Assembly (NCBI GenBank): GCA_947452995.1
Contig: CANGEV010000005.1
Coordinates: 89,728-153,727 of the forward strand
DNA from: Chitinophagales bacterium
Lineage (GTDB): Bacteria > Bacteroidota > Bacteroidia > Chitinophagales > CAIODY01
DNA: 64,000 bases
Direction of reading: 5' to 3'
Part shown: positions 56,766 to 64,000 of the stretch, piece by piece
Layout: each line of letters begins with the position of its first letter
Position numbering within the stretch: position 1 is the first letter of the stretch
Made by a program: the position numbers and the translations under genes
Notes under the pieces: generated by a model
Told to the model about the DNA's origin: nothing
What the model saw: only the letters and a program-made list of their open reading frames with translations
Database searches by the model: none

Positions 56766-58655
56766 TTAATACGCTGTATTCAACATTTCAGAAATCGTAT
56801 TTCTAGAAACGGAATGGTAAACCCCTTTCGAATTATTATACACTTCCTTCGCCATTTCGAGTCCTGCCTCAGACTTAATCATTTCTGAATAGAGCGGAAG
56901 TAAAAATTTCCTTCTACCTACTTTTCCTAAAAACAACTTCATTGCAGAAAAAGCGGATTCATAATTAGTCTTCAAACAAAGTACATACCACGCAGTGGCA
57001 ATTTCCGCATTATCTGTTCCTGTAAGTTTAAAAAGTTCATCCAACTTCTTTAATTCATCAGGACTCGTGGAAACATCAATGGATTGTAAGAATCGTAACC
57101 ATTCAAATGTTGTCCAATTAGATTTTGGAATTTCAGAAAGGCTTTTGATTTTATCTGTTTTAAAAGCCTCCATCATTGAATCAACCGCAATAAATCTTTT
57201 GGCAATCACAATTGGTGCGTTGGAAGGCAAACCAGGACCATAAACCCACGTCTCAACTTGTAAGGTATACCAATCACTATCCTCTGTAATGAGATTCCCT
57301 TTTAAATACGAGAGAAAGTCCTCAGTTGAAATAGAGGTAAATGCAAAATGCGCAAAATATGATTTTAGAAAAGTATCCCATTTTTGTCTGCCATAAAACT
57401 CTTCTAACATTCGCAGGAATAAATAACCTTTATCATAAGCAATATCGGTCATCCCGTCGTCAGGATCGCGATCAAGCAAATTTAATTTTAAATGGGTATC
57501 CGGACTTTTATCTCCAAAGTCGATTATGGCCTGCTTAAGATCAACTACATCAAGTGCAGCTTGCATTTCAGCAAAATCGCGACCGCTCAGTTCTTCCATA
57601 ATACGTTGCTCAACATACATGGTAAAACCTTCATTCAACCAGAAATCGTTCCACGTTGCATTGGTTACCAAGTTCCCACTCCAACTATGCGCTAACTCAT
57701 GCGCAACCAAGTTCACCAAATCCTTATTGCCTGTAATCACAGTAGGTGTTGCAAAGGTTAAGTTAGGATTTTCCATGCCGCCAAAGGGAAAGCTTGGTGG
57801 TAGCACAATTACATCATATCTTCCCCATGCATAATGACCATATAATTTATTGGCAGCTTCAACCATCTTTGGCATTGCATCAAACTCATTAAAAACTTCT
57901 ATTGCAAACCCTTCTTCCGCATAAATACCAAAATTATTTTTTTTATCATATGGGATATACGTCAAGTGACCAACCGCCAATGCTAACAAATAAGAAGGAA
58001 TGGGATGCACTTGTGAATAATCATAATGATTATTTTTATTTACAGCCCTTGCATTATTACCCACACTCATCAAAGGAAGAAATCCTGCCGGCGCATCAAT
58101 ATGTGCTTCATACGTAAATCGAATACCCGGCGCATCTTGACAAGGTATCCAAGATCGTGCTAGAGCAGCTTCTGATTGAGTATAAAGGAATGGATATTTT
58201 TGGTCATGCGTTTGTGAAGGAGTAACCCATTGCAACGCAGCAGACATATCAGAAGTCTTATAAAGTATTTCTACTTCCTTTGATTTAGCATTTATGGGAA
58301 TATGCAAAGCTTGTCCCATAAAATCAAGTTTAGTGGATTCGCCTAGCGTAGCATGAACTAATTGACCATCCACCTTTATTTGATCCAAAAACAAAATCAA
58401 ACTTCGCGTATCAAAAACAATTTCTTTGACATCCGGATTCACAACAGTAATATCCCAAGTAGCTGTGGCTAAAATACGCTTATTGTCGAGGTCAATTTTT
58501 GCTTTCCAATTTAAATGCGTGACGAAAGCCTCGTTTGGATTTGAAAAGCTATGCTCAGATTTTTGCGGAATAACATTATCAATGCGACCTATGGCATAGG
58601 ACGTAGTTCCTGCTATTATAAGCAAGAAGAAGAAAAACAATTTTAAAACCCGCAT
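56766..58655 (-). CDS. M1 family aminopeptidase (LTA4 hydrolase/aminopeptidase B-like)
   Basis: Exported zinc aminopeptidase, 629 residues. A signal peptide (about 1-21) is followed by the N-terminal saddle, then the catalytic GGMENPN (292-298), HELAHSWSG (H319, E320, H323) and the third zinc ligand E342 in WLNEGFTMYVE. A C-terminal helical domain (about 480-629) is typical of the leukotriene A4 hydrolase/aminopeptidase B branch. It starts within one shared base of the upstream 4,6-dehydratase gene (TAATG). This is a different subtype from the M1 protein at 30.6 kb. Confidence 0.92.
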   Translation of the reverse strand: MRVLKLFFFFLLIIAGTTSYAIGRIDNVIPQKSEHSFSNPNEAFVTHLNWKAKIDLDNKRILATATWDITVVNPDVKEIVFDTRSLILFLDQIKVDGQLVHATLGESTKLDFMGQALHIPINAKSKEVEILYKTSDMSAALQWVTPSQTHDQKYPFLYTQSEAALARSWIPCQDAPGIRFTYEAHIDAPAGFLPLMSVGNNARAVNKNNHYDYSQVHPIPSYLLALAVGHLTYIPYDKKNNFGIYAEEGFAIEVFNEFDAMPKMVEAANKLYGHYAWGRYDVIVLPPSFPFGGMENPNLTFATPTVITGNKDLVNLVAHELAHSWSGNLVTNATWNDFWLNEGFTMYVEQRIMEELSGRDFAEMQAALDVVDLKQAIIDFGDKSPDTHLKLNLLDRDPDDGMTDIAYDKGYLFLRMLEEFYGRQKWDTFLKSYFAHFAFTSISTEDFLSYLKGNLITEDSDWYTLQVETWVYGPGLPSNAPIVIAKRFIAVDSMMEAFKTDKIKSLSEIPKSNWTTFEWLRFLQSIDVSTSPDELKKLDELFKLTGTDNAEIATAWYVLCLKTNYESAFSAMKLFLGKVGRRKFLLPLYSEMIKSEAGLEMAKEVYNNSKGVYHSVSRNTISEMLNTAY

Positions 58656-60535
58656 TATTTAGAATTATCTAATTTTTCAAAAACAGAGTTATTGCTCGTG
58701 AACTCCGGAACCAATTTTTTCATTTGAGCAACGATGGCATTATTATCTTGCGTCTCAAACAAAGCAATCAAATCAACAATTCCTTTTTTCACCTCGTCAA
58801 AAGGATACTCCCGCACTTCTGCAACCATGATTTTTTCATGATGCGTCGGCATGGTGTTTTCTTGCTGATTTAACAATTCTTCATAAAGCTTTTCACCAGG
58901 ACGTAATCCTGAAAAAACAATTTCAATATCTTTTCCTAATTCCAAGCCACTTAGGCGTATCATTTTCTTAGCTAAGTCGACGATTTTAACACTTTCTCCC
59001 ATATCAAAAATCATAATCTCGCCCCCTTTACCAATCGCACCTGCCTCCAAAACTAGCTGACAAGCCTCAGGTATAGTCATAAAATATCGCGTAATATCAG
59101 GATGCGTTACTGTTATTGGTGCTCCTTCCTGAATTTGTTTTCTAAAAACAGGAATCACACTTCCATTACTTCCAAGTACGTTTCCAAAACGTGTCGTAAT
59201 AAATCGAGTTCCATTCGCAGCTGCACTAATTTTATCCAAGGCTTGTACATACATTTCTGCAATACGCTTTGACGCTCCCATAACTCCGGTTGGATTAACG
59301 GCCTTATCTGTACTAACCATCACCATTTTCTTAACTCCAAATTCCTTTGATAAATCTGCAACAATCATCGATCCTTGCACATTCGTTAGAATAGATTCTG
59401 AAGGATTATTTTCCATCAAAGGTACATGCTTATAGGCTGCTGCATGAAACACAATCTCAGGCTTAAACACGCTAAAAACACGACGCATCCTTTCACGATT
59501 ACGTACATCGGCGAGTACAGTTTCATACTCGCAAGCCGGTTTTAAATCGCGGAGTTCGTTTTCTAATTCAAACAATGGCGTTTCTGCCTGATCTAACAAA
59601 AAGAGCTTCTCAGGTGCAAAATTTAATATTTGCCTTGCAATTTCAGAACCAATTGAACCTGCAGCACCTGTAACTAAAACACGCTTTCCTTTCAACTCAC
59701 TCGAAATTTTATCTATATCTAACTTAATCGCTGGCCGCTCTAGTAAATCTTCAATTTTTACATTACGTACTTGATTAATACTTAGTTCACCATTAATCCA
59801 CTTATTAACCGGAGGAATATTAAGTATTTGTATATTATGTTGTATCCCCCATTCAATAACTTTTTTCTTACGATCTAAATCAGGCTGATGTGCAATAAAA
59901 AGTTGATCCACTTGCTCGCTTCCAAGAATTTTATCTAAATCTTCAAAATCAATTACATTTACCCCCTCCACTTTTAGTCCTTTCCTTCTTGAATTGTCCT
60001 CTACAAATGCAACCAGATTATAATTGTATTGAGGATCACGATCCATCATATTTTTCACAACAATCCCTAGTTCTGTAGGTCCATAAACAAGAGCGTTGAG
60101 TTTATGTTTTTTGTTATTCAAAAATTCAAAATAAATAGTCTTAAAAACCAATCTATAACCCGCTTGAAAAAAAACTACCAGCAAAAATTCAATTACAATA
60201 ATAGAAAACGGAATTAAATAAGAACCCAGTGAGTGATGTAACAAAAAATTAATTAGTCCAAAAGTTATAGTTCCAAACAAAGTAGACAAGACAATTCGTT
60301 TTCCATCTTCCGTACTTGTATATTTCACAATTCCAGCAAAGGTTTTGAAATAAACAGAAAACAAGGCTCTCACACCTATTACAAGAAGAATGATCCAAGA
60401 GATATAAGTTAATTCATGTTTAGGAATATGAAATTCAAATCGCACCAAGAATGCGAAGCCCAAACATAATAACACAATGAAAAGATCAAGTAAAAATATA
60501 TAGACCCTTGAAAATTGTCTTAATTGCTGTAACAT
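58655..60535 (-). CDS. Nucleotide-sugar 4,6-dehydratase, CapD/WbpM/PglF-type
   Basis: The 626 residues combine four N-terminal membrane helices (about 10-115), a CoA-binding-like region (about 140-270) and a short-chain dehydratase domain. Seen: the NAD motif GAAGSIGSE (about 290), AAAYKHVPLME, the STDKAVNP active-site segment, and VMGASKR, in which Met replaces the SDR Tyr, a known feature of this large-dehydratase branch. It probably converts UDP-GlcNAc or a related nucleotide sugar in the route to deoxy-amino sugars of surface polysaccharide. It is followed by the M1 gene (1-nt overlap) and begins 1 nt after the sugar transferase gene. Confidence 0.93.
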   Translation of the reverse strand: MLQQLRQFSRVYIFLLDLFIVLLCLGFAFLVRFEFHIPKHELTYISWIILLVIGVRALFSVYFKTFAGIVKYTSTEDGKRIVLSTLFGTITFGLINFLLHHSLGSYLIPFSIIVIEFLLVVFFQAGYRLVFKTIYFEFLNNKKHKLNALVYGPTELGIVVKNMMDRDPQYNYNLVAFVEDNSRRKGLKVEGVNVIDFEDLDKILGSEQVDQLFIAHQPDLDRKKKVIEWGIQHNIQILNIPPVNKWINGELSINQVRNVKIEDLLERPAIKLDIDKISSELKGKRVLVTGAAGSIGSEIARQILNFAPEKLFLLDQAETPLFELENELRDLKPACEYETVLADVRNRERMRRVFSVFKPEIVFHAAAYKHVPLMENNPSESILTNVQGSMIVADLSKEFGVKKMVMVSTDKAVNPTGVMGASKRIAEMYVQALDKISAAANGTRFITTRFGNVLGSNGSVIPVFRKQIQEGAPITVTHPDITRYFMTIPEACQLVLEAGAIGKGGEIMIFDMGESVKIVDLAKKMIRLSGLELGKDIEIVFSGLRPGEKLYEELLNQQENTMPTHHEKIMVAEVREYPFDEVKKGIVDLIALFETQDNNAIVAQMKKLVPEFTSNNSVFEKLDNSK

Positions 60536-60536
60536 A

Positions 60537-61127
60537 TTATACGAAGGATATAGGTAAAATGGTCGTCAAAATTATTCTCAAATCCAACATAATACTTCTA
60601 CGTTGGATATAATCTAAATTAAGTTTCAATTTGTCTGGCATTACGGCTTGAATGTAGGCCGCTTCAGGATCTTCATAGGCCGCTAAAACATCATTTTCAT
60701 TACGATACTTTATGGAAGCAAGATCTGTTATCCCCGGACGTACAGACAAAACTTGAAGTTGCTCGGAATTATAAAGTTTTACATACTTTTCAACTTCGGG
60801 TCGAGGCCCCACTAAACTCATATCTCCAACTAACACGTTAATCAGCTGAGGTAATTCATCGAGTTTATATTTACGGAGATAGTAGCCCGATTTTGTTATT
60901 CGATTATCTTTCATTCCTACAGTTAACAAACCTTGTTTATCAGCGCCTATGCCCATTGAACGAAACTTAAGCAACTTAAATGGTTTTTGATTCTTTCCAA
61001 TTCTTATCTGACTGTAAAACACTTCGCCCGGACTATCTAATTTCACCCATATTGCAATAAGTACAAAAAATGGCAATAAGATAACCAAACCAATCACAGT
61101 AAAAAACAAATCAAATAATCGTTTCAT
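60537..61127 (-). CDS. Polyprenyl-phosphate sugar-1-phosphate transferase (monotopic phosphoglycosyl transferase)
   Basis: 196 residues: a hydrophobic re-entrant N-terminal segment (about 8-30), then the PglC/WcaJ-type domain with FYSQIRIG, LKFRSM, the catalytic DE pair in KLDELPQLINVL and GDMSLVGPRPE. It loads a sugar 1-phosphate onto undecaprenyl phosphate to start a polysaccharide repeat unit. The next gene (1-nt gap), a nucleotide-sugar 4,6-dehydratase, likely supplies its substrate. It lies 15 nt after ftsY. Confidence 0.92.
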   Translation of the reverse strand: MKRLFDLFFTVIGLVILLPFFVLIAIWVKLDSPGEVFYSQIRIGKNQKPFKLLKFRSMGIGADKQGLLTVGMKDNRITKSGYYLRKYKLDELPQLINVLVGDMSLVGPRPEVEKYVKLYNSEQLQVLSVRPGITDLASIKYRNENDVLAAYEDPEAAYIQAVMPDKLKLNLDYIQRRSIMLDLRIILTTILPISFV

Positions 61128-61142
61128 ATGGCAGAACCTGTT

Positions 61143-62096
61143 TTAATTCTCCGCGAATAAACTATCTACAAATGACTTTGCATCGAAAGATTGCAAATCC
61201 TCCATTTGTTCTCCGACGCCAATATATCTAACAGGAATTTGAAATTGATTCGCAATTGCCAAAACAACACCACCTTTAGCCGTTCCATCTAATTTAGTAA
61301 GTACAATGCCAGTAACTTCCGTAACTGCTGTAAATTGTTTAGCCTGCTCAATTGCATTCTGGCCAGTGGACGCATCTAATACCAATAAAACTTCGTGAGG
61401 AAAATCCGATTGTACTTTCTGCATAACGCGCTTAATTTTACTTAGCTCGTTCATTAGATTTACTTTATTATGTAAACGTCCTGCCGTGTCAATCAATACC
61501 ACATCTTTCTTGTTGGCAACTGCAGATTGTACAGTATCAAATGCAACAGCACTAGGATCTGCCCCTTGATGTTGCTTAACAATTTCCACCTTAGCTCTTT
61601 GCGACCAGATAGTCAACTGCTCAGTCGCCGCCGCTCTGAACGTATCTGCGGCACCCAATAAAACCTGTTTGCCTGCCGAAGCAAATTTATTCGCCAACTT
61701 ACCTATCGTAGTTGTTTTACCCACACCATTCACGCCCACAATTAACATAACAAAAGGACCTGAATGCTCATTCCATTTACTTTCAATACTTGGTTGCGAC
61801 GTAAAAATATTCAATATCTCCTCTCGTAAAATACGTTTCAACTCGGTCATGTCCATATACTTATCCTTAGAAACACGATGTTGAATCTTGTCAATAATCA
61901 AGGTAGTTGTTTCCATCCCCACATCCGCACCAAGCAATGTTTCTTCTAAAGAATCCAACACCTCCTCATCTACGGTTGATTTACCTAATAAGGCCTTATT
62001 AAGTTTATCCCAAAATCCAGTTTTTGTCTTCTCCAATCCTTGGTCAAGACGCTCTTTGTTTTCTGGCTTAGATTTAAAAAAATCAAAAAATCCCAT
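61143..62096 (-). CDS. ftsY: Signal recognition particle receptor FtsY
   Basis: SRP receptor GTPase that targets nascent membrane proteins to SecYEG. The 317-residue protein has the N domain (about 20-100) and G domain with P-loop GVNGVGKTTT (121-130), DTFRAAA, the DTAGRLHNK G3 motif and TKLDGTAKGG. It lacks the long acidic A domain of E. coli, as is usual in Bacteroidota. Its start region begins MGFFDFFKSK, an amphipathic lipid-binding helix. A gap of 68 nt separates it from the divergent phosphatase gene. Confidence 0.96.
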   Translation of the reverse strand: MGFFDFFKSKPENKERLDQGLEKTKTGFWDKLNKALLGKSTVDEEVLDSLEETLLGADVGMETTTLIIDKIQHRVSKDKYMDMTELKRILREEILNIFTSQPSIESKWNEHSGPFVMLIVGVNGVGKTTTIGKLANKFASAGKQVLLGAADTFRAAATEQLTIWSQRAKVEIVKQHQGADPSAVAFDTVQSAVANKKDVVLIDTAGRLHNKVNLMNELSKIKRVMQKVQSDFPHEVLLVLDASTGQNAIEQAKQFTAVTEVTGIVLTKLDGTAKGGVVLAIANQFQIPVRYIGVGEQMEDLQSFDAKSFVDSLFAEN

Positions 62097-62152
62097 ATGA
62101 ATTAAATATCCTCAAAAATAACAAAACTATCCCTAAATACCTCGATTATCAC

Positions 62153-62160
62153 TTACTTTG
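62153..62160 (+). promoter_or_regulatory. -7-like element before the phosphatase gene
   Basis: TTACTTTG (second base T instead of A in TAnnTTTG), followed by C and ending 4 nt before the ATG. A start at the usual distance would be at or near the start codon. Confidence 0.35.
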
Positions 62161-62164
62161 CAGA

Positions 62165-62623
62165 ATGAAATTGTTATTTGTTTGCATTGGCAATATTTGT
62201 CGCTCCCCCATTGCCGAAGGTGTAATGAAAAAATTGTGCGAGGATAAAGGTTTAAAATGGGAAATAGACTCTGCCGGAACTTCTGGTTATCATCAAGGCG
62301 AAGCTCCTCATATCGACTCCATAAGGGTTTGTAAAGAAAATGGCATTGACATTAGTGAACAAAAATCACGTCCACTAAAAAGAACCGATTTCACTCATTA
62401 CGATTTTATCTTTACATTGGCTGACGATGTCCACAAGAGTGTACTTGATTATAAACCAGAACTCACCTCAGCAGAAATAACCCTATTCCTAGATGCACTA
62501 TATCCTGGTGAAAACAAGTCGGTCAAAGACCCTTGGTATGGCACTTCAAGTGATTATGAAGATGTATATGAGCAAATCTATACATGCTGCGAAGCAATAT
62601 TAAGCCGTTTAACAGAATATTAA
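62165..62623 (+). CDS. Low-molecular-weight protein-tyrosine phosphatase
   Basis: Cytoplasmic phosphatase of 152 residues: the P-loop CIGNICRS (Cys7, Arg13) right after the first strand, and the acid Asp122 in KDPWYG near the end. Relatives act on BY-kinases and other phospho-tyrosine proteins controlling capsule and exopolysaccharide; no kinase gene is visible here. It sits divergent to ftsY. UDP-glucose dehydrogenase follows after 43 nt, which agrees with a polysaccharide link. Confidence 0.92.
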   Translation: MKLLFVCIGNICRSPIAEGVMKKLCEDKGLKWEIDSAGTSGYHQGEAPHIDSIRVCKENGIDISEQKSRPLKRTDFTHYDFIFTLADDVHKSVLDYKPELTSAEITLFLDALYPGENKSVKDPWYGTSSDYEDVYEQIYTCCEAILSRLTEY

Positions 62624-62638
62624 TTTCTTCTTTTTTCT

Positions 62639-62646
62639 TATTTTTG
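62639..62646 (+). promoter_or_regulatory. -7 element before the UDP-glucose dehydrogenase gene
   Basis: TATTTTTG, an exact TAnnTTTG match, 20 nt before the ATG. No TTG is seen at -33 distance, so the promoter is provisional. Confidence 0.45.
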
Positions 62647-62666
62647 AATTTCAACCCATTTTTAAA

Positions 62667-63980
62667 ATGCAAATAGCAGTTATTGGAACAGGATATGTTG
62701 GTTTAGTAACAGGAACTTGTTTCGCAGAAACAGGAAACAATGTCACGTGCGTTGACATTGATCCTAAAAAAGTAGAAATGCTTAATAATGGTGAATTAAC
62801 CATTTACGAACCCGGCTTAGAAGCCTTATTCTTGCACAATAAAAAACAGGGAAGATTACATTTTACACTCGACCTAGCCGCAGCTATTAAAGATGCTCAA
62901 TTAATCTTTTTAGCCTTACCTACCCCTCCTGATGAAGACGGTTCAGCTGACCTAAAATATATCCTGAACGCTGCCACAGAAATAGGAAAATTGATAACTG
63001 ATTACAAAGTAATCATCAATAAAAGTACTGTACCCGTTGGAACTGCAGAGAAAGTTCGCGCCGCTGTCCAAGCAACTGCGAAGGTAGAATTTGATGTAGT
63101 AAGTAACCCTGAATTCCTTCGCGAAGGAATGGCGGTAGAAGACTTTATGAAGCCGGACCGTGTAGTTATTGGTTCTTCTAGTCCGAAAGCCGCTAAATTG
63201 ATGGAAGCCCTTTATGAACCATTTGTTCGTCAAGGCAACCCTATCTTTTTCATGGATGAACGTAGTGCAGAACTTACAAAATATGCGGCAAACGCTTATT
63301 TGGCAATGCGAATTTCATTCATGAATGAAATTGCAAATCTTTGCGACAAAACAGGTGGGAATGTAGATATGGTTCGCCTAGGTATGGGAAGTGATACACG
63401 TATTGGAAAACGTTTCTTATTCCCAGGTATTGGGTATGGTGGAAGCTGTTTCCCTAAAGACGTTCTCGCGTTACATACTACTGCAAAGAATTACAATTAC
63501 GACTTCAAAATATTAAATAGTGTTATTAATGTCAATGAACGTCAAAAAAGCGTTCTTGTTGATACCATTTTAGCACACTTTGGAGGATCTGTTAAAGGTA
63601 AAAAAATCGGAATTTGGGGCTTAGCATTTAAGCCAAATACAGATGATATTCGCGAAGCACCAGCAATTAATATCATGAATGCCCTACTAGACGCAGGGGC
63701 AACGATTGCAGCCTACGATCCTGCAGGTATGCCTAACATGAAAGAAAAGTTTGGCAATCGCATCGAATTCACAGACGATCAATATGCTGCCATTCAAAAT
63801 GCGGATGCACTCGCTATCCTTACGGAATGGAATGAGTTCAGAACTCCCGACTTTAATGAAATCACTAAGCTATTAAATGCTAAAGTTGTGTTCGATGGTC
63901 GTAACGTACTCTCCATTGATCAAATGAAAGAATTAGGTTATACCTACTACTCTATCGGACGTCCTTCTGTAAAGGCTTAA
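62667..63980 (+). CDS. UDP-glucose 6-dehydrogenase
   Basis: Oxidises UDP-glucose to UDP-glucuronate with two NAD+, for polysaccharide synthesis. The 437 residues show the NAD-binding GTGYVGLVTG (7-16), the VSNPEFLREG segment, the catalytic GYGGSCFPKD (Cys261) and a C-terminal GLAFKPNTDDIREAPA domain. It may instead act on UDP-GlcNAc or UDP-ManNAc, as related dehydrogenases do, but the motif set fits UDP-glucose. It is cut off from further downstream genes by the window end, 20 nt after its stop. Confidence 0.93.
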   Translation: MQIAVIGTGYVGLVTGTCFAETGNNVTCVDIDPKKVEMLNNGELTIYEPGLEALFLHNKKQGRLHFTLDLAAAIKDAQLIFLALPTPPDEDGSADLKYILNAATEIGKLITDYKVIINKSTVPVGTAEKVRAAVQATAKVEFDVVSNPEFLREGMAVEDFMKPDRVVIGSSSPKAAKLMEALYEPFVRQGNPIFFMDERSAELTKYAANAYLAMRISFMNEIANLCDKTGGNVDMVRLGMGSDTRIGKRFLFPGIGYGGSCFPKDVLALHTTAKNYNYDFKILNSVINVNERQKSVLVDTILAHFGGSVKGKKIGIWGLAFKPNTDDIREAPAINIMNALLDAGATIAAYDPAGMPNMKEKFGNRIEFTDDQYAAIQNADALAILTEWNEFRTPDFNEITKLLNAKVVFDGRNVLSIDQMKELGYTYYSIGRPSVKA

Positions 63981-64000
63981 GGACAACGCAACAACATTAA

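Overview
The window is a contiguous, AT-rich stretch of a Bacteroidota chromosome, probably from a Chitinophagales/Sphingobacteriales-like lineage. The phylum call rests on several things seen in the sequence: PorP/SprF and type IX secretion (T9SS) type A and B sorting domains, a Bacteroidota-style RpoC, a long NusB, a split transketolase, DUF4476/DUF4907/TM2 proteins, and promoters of the TAnnTTTG type just before start codons. No rRNA, tRNA, insertion sequence, prophage, CRISPR array or plasmid feature was recognised. The DNA is densely coding and no gene-free gap exceeds 300 bases.

Layout. 0.1-5.2 kb (+): thiE-thiG-TonB-dependent receptor-rarA, spaced by 1-5 nt. 5.2-7.8 kb (-): mutS, whose stop codon overlaps that of rarA. 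8.1-12.4 kb (+): rpoC, transcribed alone and divergently from mutS, with no rpoB beside it. 12.6-28.9 kb (-): a small Cys/Lys-rich secreted protein, psd, a transketolase N-terminal half, lpdA, a thioesterase, a PorP/SprF protein coupled to a 1442-residue PKD/T9SS type B protein, a LOG protein, an arginase-family enzyme, nusB, an amino-acid dehydrogenase, and an unknown beta-barrel/lipoprotein pair. 29.1 kb (+): a TM2-domain protein. 29.6-37.9 kb (-): lpxK, M1 peptidase, lon, a methyltransferase, a YihY-type membrane protein and mltG. 38.0-40.0 kb (+): a DUF4476 protein and a thiolase. 40.1-41.3 kb (-): DedA and a KdsC-like phosphatase.

41.4-52.5 kb is the most distinctive part. A HlyD-like adaptor, a small membrane protein and trmD are followed by an independent transcription unit (about 43.9-50.25 kb). 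It has its own promoter and a strong terminator, and codes in order for a DUF4907-like lipoprotein, three tandem kelch-propeller proteins with T9SS sorting tails, a small lipoprotein, a YD-repeat-like protein, a VTC-domain protein and a DUF4956 membrane protein. Six of its seven gene junctions overlap or lie within 9 nt. A C39-peptidase ABC exporter faces it on the other strand.

52.7-56.8 kb (+): a giant hybrid sensor kinase with a periplasmic propeller, and a separate Hpt protein. 56.8-62.1 kb (-): M1 aminopeptidase, a nucleotide-sugar 4,6-dehydratase, a phosphoglycosyl transferase and ftsY. 62.2-64.0 kb (+): a low-molecular-weight tyrosine phosphatase and UDP-glucose dehydrogenase. The dehydratase, transferase, phosphatase and dehydrogenase look like the edge of a surface-polysaccharide locus.

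Overall this is a mostly core genome segment. The parts that stand out are the solitary rpoC, the T9SS-linked surface proteins, and the kelch/VTC/DUF4956 operon flanked by secretion parts.
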